A stretch of DNA of 37,532 bases from positions 1 through 37,532 of the forward strand of contig JAFQCI010000042.1 of the NCBI GenBank assembly GCA_017416505.1. The letters are read 5' to 3'. Shown here one piece after another: positions 16,846 through 26,175 of the stretch (the stretch's first letter is position 1; the number at the start of each line of letters is the position of its first letter). A model generated the notes under the pieces. It was given only the letters and a program-made list of their open reading frames with translations, was not told the DNA's origin and did not search any database. The position numbers were made by a program, and so were the translations under genes. Source of the DNA: Lachnospiraceae bacterium (GTDB taxonomy: Bacteria > Bacillota_A > Clostridia > Lachnospirales > Lachnospiraceae).

Positions 16846-17076
16846 TCAAACTAATTCACTTTCTTTTATAACTAAAAGGCTGGTACTAATATTGTAATTC
16901 CGCGACCTTTTCGCGGCAGGCATTTCGTCTTGTACTCCGACTTTTTTGTAAAGTACATAAAGATATTTCTCTTCGTTATCTGCGTCAAGTGTTTCAACTG
17001 AGGAACCTGTTCCTGTGCCTTGCATTTTCTTTATTGTCTGAACGCCTATATGATTTAGTGAAATGGTATAATTCAT
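16846..17076 (-). CDS. Orphan small ORF of unknown origin
   Basis: A 76-residue reading frame starting MNYTISLNHIGVQ with a mixed polar composition and no recognised motif. The bases just upstream can be read as the end of another frame (VTEVLSPDGEQVV, stop TGA) overlapping this start by four bases, as if both were the remains of a lost operon. The ribosome site is only GGGGA. The stretch 16687-16845 on its far side is AT-rich and appears empty. It may be a relic rather than a gene. Confidence 0.3.
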   Translation of the reverse strand: MNYTISLNHIGVQTIKKMQGTGTGSSVETLDADNEEKYLYVLYKKVGVQDEMPAAKRSRNYNISTSLLVIKESELV

Positions 17077-17130
17077 ACTACTTGTTCCCCATCTGGACTA
17101 AGTACCTCAGTCACCATAATCATGCAACAG

Positions 17131-17164
17131 GAAAAGCAATCCCTAAAAAATCGGATTGCTTTTT
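17131..17164 (-). terminator. Terminator after the DUF5104 lipoprotein gene
   Basis: AAAAGCAATCC and GGATTGCTTTT pair over 11 bp, giving on the minus strand a stem that ends in GCTTTTCCTG. It lies about 20 bases after the lipoprotein stop. The arms are flanked by A/T runs on both sides, so it may work in both directions. Confidence 0.75.
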
Positions 17165-17185
17165 CTGTTTTTCCTTTATTAAACT

Positions 17186-17692
17186 CTATTGTTCGCCAAT
17201 TTCACGAAATCTTTCCGGCGCACAGCCATATTCCTCTCCTATGTCTTGATTAATTATATATATTCTATAAAGTCCCACATTTTCTTCATTTTCCTTATCA
17301 ATGAGGCACACTTGGAAACCAATTCTATAGTTCGTACCAGATTCCGTCTTAATAATGTCTATGTCTCCCGAGCCTTCCATTTCTATCCATCCCTCCTCTC
17401 CTCTCGTTTTTCCACCACCTATACCTCCATGGATTCCATCATATTCCACTATTTCACTATCAAAGAACTCAAATGCCTGCTCTATTTCTTTTTCAAGGTC
17501 ATGACTATTCTTTATATTTTCTGAAAATAATGAAATTAATGCTTCCTTATCCTTTTCTTCAAAGCATGTTATAATGGTTTTTCCCATATCTGTAATCTGG
17601 TCGTCTGGATACTTATCGTCACTATCACTTTTACAAGCAGATAAATTAGCCAGCATCACAAGCATCAAAACCAGTTTCATTATTTTTTTCAC
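17186..17692 (-). CDS. DUF5104-like lipoprotein
   Basis: A 168-residue protein with a lipoprotein signal peptide: MKKIMKLVLMLVMLANLSAC, where the lipobox LSAC puts the lipidated Cys at residue 20. The mature part begins with an acidic linker and then ITDMGKTIITCFEEKDKEAL, a pattern I associate with DUF5104 (NTF2-like) proteins of Clostridia. No catalytic residues can be assigned. The start is a GTG at 17692 with AAGGAG further upstream. It lies between damaged genes but itself appears intact. Confidence 0.7.
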   Translation of the reverse strand: MKKIMKLVLMLVMLANLSACKSDSDDKYPDDQITDMGKTIITCFEEKDKEALISLFSENIKNSHDLEKEIEQAFEFFDSEIVEYDGIHGGIGGGKTRGEEGWIEMEGSGDIDIIKTESGTNYRIGFQVCLIDKENEENVGLYRIYIINQDIGEEYGCAPERFREIGEQ

Positions 17693-17719
17693 TTCTCATT
17701 CCACTCCTTGTTGAACCTT

Positions 17720-18175
17720 TCATTTAGCAATCATCTGGAAAAATATCTTCTTCATCGTATTATGGCAAAGCCACCAAATTATGCAATATAAATCACAAAC
17801 GCATATTATTCTTTCCGTTATGGCGATTATTTGGGTACTTCCTCTTTTATGGGTAATATTAACTTCTTTCCGTGAGGAAGGTGGTTCACAGGTAAATGCA
17901 TAATTTATAAATGCTGTTACAAAAACAATATAAGGTTCATCCGTAATTGCACGAATTTTTCTTGCTGTAAATATACCATCTATCTCACCCATGCTGATAT
18001 CAAGAAATATTATTTTATATTTCTTTACATCTCCATCCATATTTAACAGAGCTTTTCCCGAAGGATATGTATCAATCTTATATGGTATCTGCATACTATC
18101 CAAATAATCTGCTACAATACTTTTTAATTTTTCAGCAAATATATTTTCATCATCACATATATCAATTTCTAACAT
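17720..18175 (-). pseudogene. Truncated AgrA/LytTR-type response regulator
   Basis: The first 92 or so residues are a good receiver domain of the LytTR-regulator type (IDICDDENIFAEKL, phosphoacceptor Asp in IIFLDISMGEIDG, IVFVTAF). After INYAF the frame runs into about 56 residues unlike any regulator, and the LytTR DNA-binding domain is missing. On the opposite strand that tail encodes a scrap of a sugar ABC permease (17781-17903), so the chimera arose by a deletion or insertion near 17900. GAGGTGAGGG precedes the ATG, so a free receiver with a nonsense tail could still be made, but normal function is lost. Confidence 0.8.
17781..17903 (+). pseudogene. N-terminal fragment of a sugar ABC transporter permease (MalG-like)
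   Basis: A 40-residue plus-strand frame, MQYKSQTHIILSVMAIIWVL then PLLWVILTSFREEGG, has the charge-hydrophobic-FREE pattern of the first span of CUT1 permeases such as MalG. It ends at the junction with the truncated receiver gene. Nothing else of a transporter is nearby, so this is a leftover from a rearrangement. Confidence 0.6.
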
Positions 18176-18294
18176 TCCCTCACCTCATCCGGATATTTTC
18201 AGCTTCGCATAGTATCATCATAACATCTTTAACCAGCCAACACAAATCTTTTTTCTATTTTTCTCCATTTTCTCTTTTATTTTCACCTAAAAAT

Positions 18295-18331
18295 AAAGAA
18301 AAAGGGATTTCATTTTCCCTGAAATCCCTTT
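18295..18331 (-). terminator. Terminator after the CotH-family gene
   Basis: AAAGGGATTTCA and TGAAATCCCTTT form a perfect 12-bp stem. On the minus strand it is followed by TTCTTTATTTTT. It lies about 80 bases past the CotH stop codon. Confidence 0.88.
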
Positions 18332-18412
18332 AAACGCATTACTATTTAAACAATATTTAAACTTCTCTATCCTACTATCATGTTTCGCTCAAAATACCTT
18401 TTGACAGCAGTC

Positions 18413-20206
18413 TTATTGTGCTTCTTCCGTAGCTACATCCGGCTTATTTCCCGGCTCACGGTTTCGTTCGTTTTCTCCTTCTTTTTGAAATTCTCCCGGC
18501 ATGGCATTTCCTTTTTCTCCACCTAGGCTTCCCATGTCACTGATATTAATATCAGAAGCGTCTACCAAAGTACTGCTATCCGCATTTTGTTCTTCTGTAG
18601 TAGATGGAATTTCTCCAGAAAGCTGTCCTCTGATACTTTCTGCTCTTAATTCACAGAAGGTTTTCAAGGTTTCCACTGCCTTATCAAATTCCTCTACAGT
18701 ATAAAATGCAGTAGGGTCTGCCGACACATATTCCCGAATCATGGCACTGATTCTTTCTACTTCTTCTGTCAATTTACCTGACTCAAAATACTCTGAAATC
18801 AATTCATCATATTTTTCATGGTATTTTTCTAAATAGGTTTCATTGCTGGCAATCAAATTCCATAATGGTCTTGTATCCTCTGTGGAGCCGGATAATGGCG
18901 AATCAATTCCCCAATTTACAAATGTGGTTGCATCCTCTTCCTGCTCTGCACCGGCATTCGCACCCTTCTGGATTCCCATTCCCATACCCATTCCATAACC
19001 GCCAAATGCTAAATTATAATCCCATGGAAGGATGGATACTTTTCCGTCTTCTTCTAACAAGTAATAATTATGCAGCATATTTCCTGTATAACTATCAAAA
19101 TTCAGAACAAAATTATGGGCAACGAAATATTGAATCACTGCATCAATGTCCCAATATTCTTCTACATTTTCTCCTGTCGATAATGCTTTCAATGCCGCAA
19201 TCAATTCCTCTTTATCTTCCTCTGTAACGTCATTGACTATATTATCAAAAATGGCACTATAACTTTCAACTTCATCATCCACATAAACCAAATCTGTTCC
19301 TGCATTATCGCCAGAAAAACCAAAACCTCCTGGAGTTTGCATATCATCGTTTTTCCATTCTTCTGAAATCTCCTGCTGTCTTGGATTTTCTGTATTCTCC
19401 TCGCCAGTACCTTCTGGTTTTTGCATATTTCCAGAACCTGTTCCCTCTGGTTTTTCCATATTTTCTGGGTCGAAGCCTTCTGGCATTTCCATATTTCCTT
19501 GGTCGAATCCTTCCGGTAATTCCATGTTTCCTCCGCCAAATCCTTGACCCATATTTTCTAACTGCTCTGTTTCCGGTTTATATAATGCACTATCACTACT
19601 ATCATCATTTCTTAAAAGAAACGCATCATCCACTTCTTCAACTGCCACATATAAACCATGAACCTCACCATTGATAGAAAGTTCTACAAAACTTACAAGG
19701 GGAGTTTCCACTCCGGCAGCTCTCATAATTTCATAAGACAAATAATCTTTCATGTAAGTTGCATCTGACATCGCATTGTTTAAATTTAACTTATCCAATC
19801 CATCATATGTCTGTCCATCCACGAATTTTCCAAAATTAATCTTAAAACTATATCGGTTGGAGTCTGACATTGCAACCTGCGAAAGAGAAGAATTTCCCTT
19901 TGTTGCAAAAGATACCTGTTCCACCAGATTTCCATCAATAGTAACATTCGCCTCATACTTCGTCTTATTCAAAGGATTTTCCAGCAAGTCTTCCCAGTCA
20001 TCCTCTGAAATTTCCACATTTATCTTATGTACATAGCTGGTGTCAAATAATGTGGTTTCATACCCACTTGACAAAGTGGTATTGTCATACAATTCTGTTA
20101 TTTCCCCAGAAGATGTCTTATCTTCTTCTGTTTTTTTATTGGAGCAAGCTGTTAAATTAAAAAGCATTCCTCCACATAATAAAACCGCCATCCATTTTTT
20201 CTTCAT
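18413..20206 (-). CDS. CotH-kinase-family lipoprotein
   Basis: A 597-residue exported lipoprotein: the signal peptide ends in LTAC with lipidated Cys21. The CotH domain starts near residue 57 (HKINVEISEDDWEDLLENP), continues through KGNSSLSQ and the Arg/Ser/Lys strand RYSFKINFGKF, and is interrupted at about 205-305 by a low-complexity insert with 11-residue PEG-type repeats. It resumes to the conserved catalytic LPWDYNLAFGGYG, Asp396. CotH proteins are atypical kinases that phosphorylate surface proteins in spore formers. Outside spores, in Lachnospiraceae, a cell-envelope role is likely but unknown. The ribosome site is AAAGGA. The gene stands alone with a terminator. Confidence 0.87.
   Translation of the reverse strand: MKKKWMAVLLCGGMLFNLTACSNKKTEEDKTSSGEITELYDNTTLSSGYETTLFDTSYVHKINVEISEDDWEDLLENPLNKTKYEANVTIDGNLVEQVSFATKGNSSLSQVAMSDSNRYSFKINFGKFVDGQTYDGLDKLNLNNAMSDATYMKDYLSYEIMRAAGVETPLVSFVELSINGEVHGLYVAVEEVDDAFLLRNDDSSDSALYKPETEQLENMGQGFGGGNMELPEGFDQGNMEMPEGFDPENMEKPEGTGSGNMQKPEGTGEENTENPRQQEISEEWKNDDMQTPGGFGFSGDNAGTDLVYVDDEVESYSAIFDNIVNDVTEEDKEELIAALKALSTGENVEEYWDIDAVIQYFVAHNFVLNFDSYTGNMLHNYYLLEEDGKVSILPWDYNLAFGGYGMGMGMGIQKGANAGAEQEEDATTFVNWGIDSPLSGSTEDTRPLWNLIASNETYLEKYHEKYDELISEYFESGKLTEEVERISAMIREYVSADPTAFYTVEEFDKAVETLKTFCELRAESIRGQLSGEIPSTTEEQNADSSTLVDASDINISDMGSLGGEKGNAMPGEFQKEGENERNREPGNKPDVATEEAQ
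19385..19546 (-). repeat. 33-bp tandem repeats encoding an 11-residue PEG motif in CotH
   Basis: Four complete units, PEGFDQGNMEM, PEGFDPENMEK, PEGTGSGNMQK and PEGTGEENTEN (residues 231-274), follow a partial unit, QGFGGGNMEL. The repeat lies within the surface-exposed insert and could vary in copy number by slippage. Confidence 0.85.
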
Positions 20207-20276
20207 ATCGCATCGTCCTTTCGTTTAGTGGATACATTATATCAATGGATTGTGAAGAAAGTATGTCGTTTCCAAT

Positions 20277-20311
20277 AAAAAAGCCAAGGACCATATCTAT
20301 ATAGTCCTTGA
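20277..20311 (-). terminator. Terminator after the dCache chemoreceptor gene
   Basis: CAAGGAC and GTCCTTG with further AT pairs form the stem (20284-20311) and are followed on the minus strand by GCTTTTTTATT. It lies some 17 bases past the stop codon. Confidence 0.88.
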
Positions 20312-20327
20312 CCTCAGATTTTCATAA

Positions 20328-22328
20328 CTAAACTTTAAATTTACCAATACGGTTCATAAGTTCCTTCGATTCCTTCTCCAGTTTTTCAGCGCCTTCCGCT
20401 ACGGTACAACTATTCTTTGTTACATTCTTCGTCTGTTGATTTAACTCTTCCGTAGACTGTACAATCTGCTCCGATGCCTGTAACTGGCTTTGAGAGATTT
20501 CTTCCATCTGCTTAGAAACCTTATCTACTCTATCCACCAACTCAATCATTTGTTTCACTCTTTGGCTGGTTTCATAAACCTTTTCGTATAATCCCTCAAA
20601 AGTAGCACTGGCTTCTGATACCACTCCTACATTCATCTGCACTTCATCCACACTGGAATTCATATGGGATACTGCTTCCTCTACTGTGCTTTGAATTTCA
20701 ATGGTTAATTTAGAAATTTCATCTGCCGCAGTACTGCTGCTTACTGCCAGCTTACCTATCTGCTCTGCTACTACAGAAAATCCTTTTCCTGCTTCTCCGG
20801 CTCTCGCCGCTTCTATGGAGGCATTCAAAGACAAAAGATTGGTTTCATCCGCAATATCCACAATCATATTTACCATGTTTCCGATTTGGGAAACAATATT
20901 CCCTACTTTTCCAATCTGCTCAGAAAGTCCAGATATACAAGCGTGAATGTTAGACATTCCATGAGTGATATGTTCCATATCATTCTTTCCATTCTTTGAC
21001 ATTACAACGCTTTCCTGCATCAAGACTTCTGCAATTTCGCCCTCTTTGTCTGCTTTTTGAATCAGTTCTGCCAGGCTGTCCATCTGTACACTTGCTTCTT
21101 CTGCTGCTTTCGAAAGTTGTTCCACCATTTGCTCCAGCATTTCCATTTCCTGACCCTGTTTTTCAGATGAATCTTTCAAAGAATCTGAAATTTCTCCGTT
21201 TTCTAAGGACTGACGTTCCAACCATCCTGCAATGCCACTGATTTCAGAAATGGTATCTCTCATACTGGTAATGAACAACTGCATATCATTGCTCATCTTC
21301 GCAATTTCGTCATTTCCTTTACTTTCAATATTTTGAGAAAAATCTCCTTCTGCTATTTTTTCAATAACATCTGTCATTTTCTTTACGGGTTTTACTACCC
21401 GGTTCATCATTCTTAAAATAACCAAAATTAGCACTACTGCGGCTACCACAGCAATCAATGCCATAATCCATTCCATCTGGTGTAAATCAGAAAGAACCTT
21501 TTGTTCCTTCACATAAGTAACCAGATACCATTCTGTATGTTCTACCGGATTCAAGCATACATAATAAGTTCCATTATCGCCTTTTATAGAAAGAATTCCG
21601 CTTTTCTCTTCTTCGATTGCCTCACCAATGGCTGTATATAAGGAATCTTCTCCTTCCGTTCCCAAGGTAACTGCCAGCATTTCCTTATCCATATGTGCTA
21701 TAATGGTTTTACTGTCTTTCGTTACTAAGAAGGCATCCTCTTCTTCCTTACTAGAAATATCAGAAATCACATTCACTACAGAATCCAAATAAACATCGGT
21801 TGCCAATACCCGTACTGCTTTGGAATCATCCACACGAACAGAAGCACTTACACATACCTGTCCCGTCATGGAATCATAATAAGGTTCTCCAAATGCAAAT
21901 TCTTCATTATCTTTTCCATCCACATACCAGTCTCTCTCTGTAAGAACCCAGTCATCTCCCGGTACCCAACCGGAGCCATCCAGATATATTCCACTGTCAT
22001 CTCCCATATAAAGACCAATTGGATAAGATTCATTTTTATCCAGTGTCGTTTCCAGGTATTTCAAAATTGCCGCATCATCTTCAAAATTTCCATCTTCTAT
22101 GGTGTTTTGATAAATCTGCAATTCCCCAAATATCTGGTTCGACCAGTTACTAATTTCCTCCGTATACACTTCAGACTTTGCCTGCAATTTCTCCTGTGAA
22201 AGTTTAATCACCACATTTCTCGCTAAGGCAAAAAATGAAACAATCAGTACCAATACAATAGGAATGATAATACCGATTAACCTCATTCGAATGCTCATAC
22301 CCTTTTTCTTCTGTCTTTTCTTATTCAT
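20328..22328 (-). CDS. Methyl-accepting chemotaxis protein (dCache-HAMP-MA)
   Basis: A 666-residue receptor. TM1 lies at about residues 17-37, an extracytoplasmic dCache-type sensor at about 38-285 ([12 protein letters not shown] and [11 protein letters not shown] are typical), TM2 at about 288-308, HAMP at about 309-362 and the signalling domain at about 400-666 with the conserved hairpin tip [21 protein letters not shown]. Cache domains of this type often bind amino acids or other small ligands. The ATG at 22328 is chosen because GAGAGGT precedes it; an earlier TTG overlaps that site. No CheR-binding pentapeptide is visible at the C terminus. The gene stands alone with a terminator; no che genes are in the window. 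Confidence 0.94.
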   Translation of the reverse strand: MNKKRQKKKGMSIRMRLIGIIIPIVLVLIVSFFALARNVVIKLSQEKLQAKSEVYTEEISNWSNQIFGELQIYQNTIEDGNFEDDAAILKYLETTLDKNESYPIGLYMGDDSGIYLDGSGWVPGDDWVLTERDWYVDGKDNEEFAFGEPYYDSMTGQVCVSASVRVDDSKAVRVLATDVYLDSVVNVISDISSKEEEDAFLVTKDSKTIIAHMDKEMLAVTLGTEGEDSLYTAIGEAIEEEKSGILSIKGDNGTYYVCLNPVEHTEWYLVTYVKEQKVLSDLHQMEWIMALIAVVAAVVLILVILRMMNRVVKPVKKMTDVIEKIAEGDFSQNIESKGNDEIAKMSNDMQLFITSMRDTISEISGIAGWLERQSLENGEISDSLKDSSEKQGQEMEMLEQMVEQLSKAAEEASVQMDSLAELIQKADKEGEIAEVLMQESVVMSKNGKNDMEHITHGMSNIHACISGLSEQIGKVGNIVSQIGNMVNMIVDIADETNLLSLNASIEAARAGEAGKGFSVVAEQIGKLAVSSSTAADEISKLTIEIQSTVEEAVSHMNSSVDEVQMNVGVVSEASATFEGLYEKVYETSQRVKQMIELVDRVDKVSKQMEEISQSQLQASEQIVQSTEELNQQTKNVTKNSCTVAEGAEKLEKESKELMNRIGKFKV

Positions 22329-22433
22329 AAGCGTACCTCTCAATGTCTATCAGTTATATTATATTCTAACAAAATACGACAACGAAAGCTAGTATAAATT
22401 CTAAAAAATGCTTAAAGTAAGTAACTGTTACAC

Positions 22434-22478
22434 AAAAAAACTGCCACATCTACGATTTATTTCTTCGTCGATGTGGCA
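22434..22478 (-). terminator. Terminator after the second chemoreceptor gene
   Basis: TGCCACATC and GATGTGGCA pair, with extra pairs ACGA/TCGT inside, and the stem is followed on the minus strand by seven T. It lies about 40 bases past the stop codon. Confidence 0.9.
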
Positions 22479-22519
22479 ATACGTTACTGTTCGCAGTAAA
22501 CAATAACAGCAATACAACT

Positions 22520-23983
22520 CTATTCCCTTAACAATTCTTCTAATTCTTTAATCATACCATTGATACTATCAACCTGGTCAGATAAGACCACAATCTCATC
22601 TGTATTGCTCTGTACCATGCTGGTAATATTAGCAAATTCTGCATTTTCCTGATGAATTCTTTCTGCAATATCTTCATTGATTACTACTGTTTCCTGAATA
22701 ATCTGATTTTGCAATTCTCGAATCTTATCAGCCTGTTTATTTGCTTCTACCGATTTCTTTAATAATTCCATCATGTTTCGAATACCTTTTACGGTTTCTA
22801 CAATCACATGATTCTGTTCCAATAGCTGTTTTGCGTTTTCATTCATAAATTTCGAAACATCCTCAGTTCCATTTTGTACTCTGGAAACCACTTCATTGAC
22901 ATCTTTCAAGGATTCCTTGGTACTGTCTGCCAAACGTCCTACCTCTTGAGCTACTACCGCAAATCCTTTTCCTGCTTCTCCGGCTCTTGCGGCTTCGATA
23001 GAAGCATTTAATGCAAGAAGATTAATGGATTCTGCAATTCCATTGATAATATCCAAAGTAGTACCGATTTCCCCGGACTCTTGCAATAACTTATCTGTCA
23101 CTTCTCTTGTTTTATTGGTAGAACTTTCCACTTCTCCACTCATACTCATAAGGTGATTCAATGCTGTTTCATTGGCTACAGAAATGTCTACTAATTCTTT
23201 GGATATCTTGTCTACATCCTGCATTTTTTGTTCCATATTCAAGCTGGCTTCTTCTAAACTTGCAAGATTTTCCTTACTCTGTTCTGCCTTATTTAACATG
23301 GATTCATTGCTTTCTAACAGATTTTCACTAATTGCAGAAAGTTCTTCTGTGGAGGCACTTTGTGTCTGTGAAGTTTCCACTAAAGATTCGCTGGCATTTC
23401 CTAATTTTCCTGTAATATTCTCTACTTTTTCCAGAATATTTCCTACCTCAGTTTCCTTTTCTGCAACGTTCTTAAAAAGTTGGCAGGAACGTGCTGCAAT
23501 TACATAGGCTGCAATAGCTTCCAAAATGTATACAAGAAGTATAAAAATCCATACAACCAGACTATGTAACTTCAGATATGCCTCTGGAAAAATGATGAAT
23601 GCAATACCATTTACCAGTATCGTTACAATTACATTCACTTTTATCACAGAAACATTATAATAGGCAATTATCATAATCGTTACTAAAAAATATGCCTGAG
23701 TCATTGCAGCATATCTTCCATCATTTCCTACTACCATGGTAATAGCACCAATTACCGGCATAAGACAGGCATATAAATATTTCGCCTTAGCTCCTAATTT
23801 CTTCTCAAAAACTCGAATAAGTATCGCTAACACTATCATCGCCAATGGTGGTGTATCATAAACATTACCACCCAAAAGCAACATAACAAAAGAAAATGCC
23901 GTTATTGGAACCATAAATCCCCAAGCAATAAACATTATCAGATTCATTCTTTTTTCTTCGTTTTTTAACATATCTAATTGCAT
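22520..23983 (-). CDS. Chemoreceptor with multi-span membrane sensor
   Basis: A 487-residue protein. The first 170 residues are about six membrane spans with only short loops and no periplasmic domain. A signalling domain follows at about 215-487 with the conserved tip [26 protein letters not shown]. There is no HAMP domain. The membrane part contains [22 protein letters not shown] and [20 protein letters not shown], which match in order the membrane part of the kinase encoded just upstream (GDGRFAAISQLYF, SIAYYDV, LFPEVMFKIDNLTVWIYILI). It probably senses a lipophilic or membrane state signal. GGAGGG six bases before the ATG at 23983 decides the start over an upstream one at 24028. Confidence 0.87.
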   Translation of the reverse strand: MQLDMLKNEEKRMNLIMFIAWGFMVPITAFSFVMLLLGGNVYDTPPLAMIVLAILIRVFEKKLGAKAKYLYACLMPVIGAITMVVGNDGRYAAMTQAYFLVTIMIIAYYNVSVIKVNVIVTILVNGIAFIIFPEAYLKLHSLVVWIFILLVYILEAIAAYVIAARSCQLFKNVAEKETEVGNILEKVENITGKLGNASESLVETSQTQSASTEELSAISENLLESNESMLNKAEQSKENLASLEEASLNMEQKMQDVDKISKELVDISVANETALNHLMSMSGEVESSTNKTREVTDKLLQESGEIGTTLDIINGIAESINLLALNASIEAARAGEAGKGFAVVAQEVGRLADSTKESLKDVNEVVSRVQNGTEDVSKFMNENAKQLLEQNHVIVETVKGIRNMMELLKKSVEANKQADKIRELQNQIIQETVVINEDIAERIHQENAEFANITSMVQSNTDEIVVLSDQVDSINGMIKELEELLRE

Positions 23984-24039
23984 AAAAATACCCTCCGCCA
24001 CTTTTATAGAATAACTTTTTCCGTTCACCGTTAAAGTTC

Positions 24040-24068
24040 ATTCTACAATAATTAAAAATTTCCATCAA
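24040..24068 (-). promoter_or_regulatory. Promoter of the second chemoreceptor gene
   Basis: On the minus strand TTGATG (24063-24068), 17 bases, TAGAAT (24040-24045). It gives an own start about 50 bases before the chemoreceptor start codon, so this gene need not depend on transcription from the kinase operon. Confidence 0.6.
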
Positions 24069-24107
24069 TGGGGAGGGCAAAATTTGCACTTTTTAGGGCT
24101 ATTTTTG

Positions 24108-25286
24108 TCATACTTTTATCGGCAATATTAAAACACTTGTAAAAACCTGTTCTTCAACCAGACACTGAAGATACCCATTATATTTTTCAATGGTCTTTTC
24201 CACACTTTTTATCCCAATTCCATGCAATCCTTTTTCCTTTTTGGTAGAAATAAAAGCAGATTTATGACGTTTGGGTTTTCTCATAAAATGATTTTTAATC
24301 TTTACAACGCATACGTTTCCATCTTTCTCCATGAACATACGTAACGTTATCTTTCGCTTTTCATCTTCACATTGTTTTCCGGCTTCAAAAGCATTATCCA
24401 ACAAATTTCCAAGCATCACCACCCAATCACTGCTGCTTACTTCACCAAATTGCACACCAGGTTCCACATAGGCATCAAACTCCAGACCGGAATCCATAGC
24501 TTCACTCATTTTTTCTGTTAAAACCGCATTTATCATCTTATGCTTTGTGTAAACAATTCTTTCATTCTGCATTAAATTGATATTTAATTCTTCCATAAGA
24601 TTCATAATCTGTTCACAATGTTCTTCTCTCGCCAATTCCCCTATGGCCTTAAAATAATGGTTCACATTATGAATAAATTCACTATGTTTTTCTTCTTTTT
24701 CTTCTAATTGCTCCAAATAAACAAGTTCATCCTCATATGTTCTTAGTTTTCTCGTTTCTTCCAATAAATTACGCATTCTTTTCGCTGTAATAGCCGCCAG
24801 AACAGTAGCCATAATATAAACTATAAGAATATAAATCCACACAGTAAGATTATCTATCTTAAACATAACTTCCGGAAACAAAAAAATAGTTCCTGCAGTG
24901 CAGATTATGGTGAAAGCAGAACAAAATAACACCATTTTTACATCATAATATGCGATGGATAAACTTAACCACATAAAATAAAGTTGTGAGATTGCTGCAA
25001 ATCTTCCGTCACCATCTACAATCAAAACAATACTTGCCCAAAATGGTAAAGTCATATAAACATACTTTGTATACTTTTTTAACCACTTTACTTTTTTCTC
25101 AGCTAACTGAAGCAGAATACCAAAAACCGGCATTATAAGTATCAGATTATCTCTTGGTGGGCCACCTAAAAATCCTCTTACCATAGCCCATGCCCCAATT
25201 GCCGCAAGAGAGGCGATTATAAAGGCAACCTGATTCACCTTGTCTTCTTCCATCTCCAATATGTTTAACTTCTTTTTCGAATCCAT
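24108..25286 (-). CDS. Membrane histidine kinase of AgrC/HPK10-like type
   Basis: A 392-residue kinase. About six spans fill residues 20-170. A coiled-coil linker follows and then FIHNVNHYFKAIGEL with the likely phosphoacceptor His206 (the HPK10 pattern is His-x-x-x-Asn/His). The ATPase domain has the N box LGNLLDNAFEAG and the G box GLHGIGIKSVEKTI. Such kinases pair with LytTR regulators, and a LytTR gene ends eight bases upstream of this start. The membrane part is homologous to that of the neighbouring chemoreceptor. GAGGGG nine bases before the ATG at 25286 favours it over an ATG at 25304 that overlaps the regulator gene. AgrC normally senses a peptide; no agrB- or agrD-like gene is present. 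Confidence 0.87.
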   Translation of the reverse strand: MDSKKKLNILEMEEDKVNQVAFIIASLAAIGAWAMVRGFLGGPPRDNLILIMPVFGILLQLAEKKVKWLKKYTKYVYMTLPFWASIVLIVDGDGRFAAISQLYFMWLSLSIAYYDVKMVLFCSAFTIICTAGTIFLFPEVMFKIDNLTVWIYILIVYIMATVLAAITAKRMRNLLEETRKLRTYEDELVYLEQLEEKEEKHSEFIHNVNHYFKAIGELAREEHCEQIMNLMEELNINLMQNERIVYTKHKMINAVLTEKMSEAMDSGLEFDAYVEPGVQFGEVSSSDWVVMLGNLLDNAFEAGKQCEDEKRKITLRMFMEKDGNVCVVKIKNHFMRKPKRHKSAFISTKKEKGLHGIGIKSVEKTIEKYNGYLQCLVEEQVFTSVLILPIKV

Positions 25287-25293
25287 GTAATAA

Positions 25294-26016
25294 CTACCCC
25301 TCATATTTTTGTGCTACATCTGCCGCAAAAGCTTTTCGAAATTCTTTTGCTCTTGAACGGGAAACCGTAAGTTTTTGCCCATTTCTTAATTCTAACTCTT
25401 TAAGACTTACCACCACAATATGCCTTAAATTCACAATATAACTGTTATGAGCGTAAACAAATCCAAATTCTTTTAGTTGCTCATAAATTTCCGCTAGTTT
25501 TCTGGCTGAAGTATAAATTTCATTTTCTCCTGCGCAATAAAATACCGTTCCTTTTTTCGCAATAGCTATGTAATAGATTTGTTCCGCAGGTAATTTTACG
25601 ATTTGGCTTCCTTTTTTCACCATAACAAAAGGACTGGGTTTCCTGTTTCTTTCCATCTTTTGAAGTACATTTTTTATTTCGGACTTCATTTTTTCTTCTG
25701 TATATTCTTTCAGCCAATAACGATATGGCGTTGCCTCAAAAGATTCCACTGTAGGCAAACAAACCCCGGAACAAAATACCAACAATGTATTAGGAAATTG
25801 TGTTCGAAACTCTTTCGCCGTTTCATTTCCATCCATCCCCGGCATCATGACATCCAAAACCAATAAATCAAAACTATCCCGTTCCTTCATATTCTGAACC
25901 AGTTCTTCCCCGGAAAGATATTCATAAAATTCCGCTTCTATCCCTTCCTCCTTAAATAACCGTTCTATGTATTTCGTAAATACAGCATCGTCATCACATA
26001 TTCCTATCCGATACAT
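25294..26016 (-). CDS. LytTR-family response regulator
   Basis: A 240-residue regulator with a receiver domain (acidic pocket ICDDD, phosphoacceptor Asp55 in LVLDVMMPGMDG) and a C-terminal LytTR DNA-binding domain at about 135-236 (VMVKKGSQIVKLPAEQIYYI, then FVYAHNSYIVNLRHI). It is the natural partner of the adjoining kinase. The start is the ATG at 26016 with AGGTG upstream; an earlier in-frame TTG at 26034 has no ribosome site. The leader carries an 8-bp inverted repeat, possibly an autoregulatory site. Confidence 0.92.
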   Translation of the reverse strand: MYRIGICDDDAVFTKYIERLFKEEGIEAEFYEYLSGEELVQNMKERDSFDLLVLDVMMPGMDGNETAKEFRTQFPNTLLVFCSGVCLPTVESFEATPYRYWLKEYTEEKMKSEIKNVLQKMERNRKPSPFVMVKKGSQIVKLPAEQIYYIAIAKKGTVFYCAGENEIYTSARKLAEIYEQLKEFGFVYAHNSYIVNLRHIVVVSLKELELRNGQKLTVSRSRAKEFRKAFAADVAQKYEG

Positions 26017-26029
26017 CTCTTGCACCTGG

Positions 26030-26056
26030 CTCAAGTAACTTTACAATGTACTTGAG
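26030..26056. promoter_or_regulatory. 8-bp inverted repeat in the leader of the LytTR operon
   Basis: CTCAAGTA (26030-26037) and TACTTGAG (26049-26056) are exact reverse complements, 19 bases centre to centre. They lie between the predicted transcription start (about 26079) and the ribosome site of the LytTR gene. The element may be an operator or an RNA hairpin limiting translation. Confidence 0.55.
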
Positions 26057-26085
26057 GCACTCCCCTTTCATTTGCTTATTTCTTC

Positions 26086-26114
26086 ATTTTAGCATGGGAA
26101 AATGAAAGTGTAAA
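26086..26114 (-). promoter_or_regulatory. Promoter of the LytTR regulator-kinase operon
   Basis: On the minus strand TTTACA (26109-26114), 17 bases, TAAAAT (26086-26091) with an extended TG before the -10. It is about 70 bases upstream of the regulator start. Confidence 0.75.
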
Positions 26115-26175
26115 GTTCCACCTTTTTTGATGGGAATTTTTGTAAAACAAAAAGCAAAAAAAATTTTACGAATAC

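Noticed and set aside
22329..22433. Promoter of the dCache chemoreceptor
   Set aside because: TATAAT and TTGTCG are present but the spacing is 13 or 18 depending on the box chosen; not clear enough to list.
24108..26016. Agr-type quorum-sensing operon
   Set aside because: Kinase and LytTR regulator are present, but no AgrB-like protease or AgrD-like peptide frame is seen nearby.
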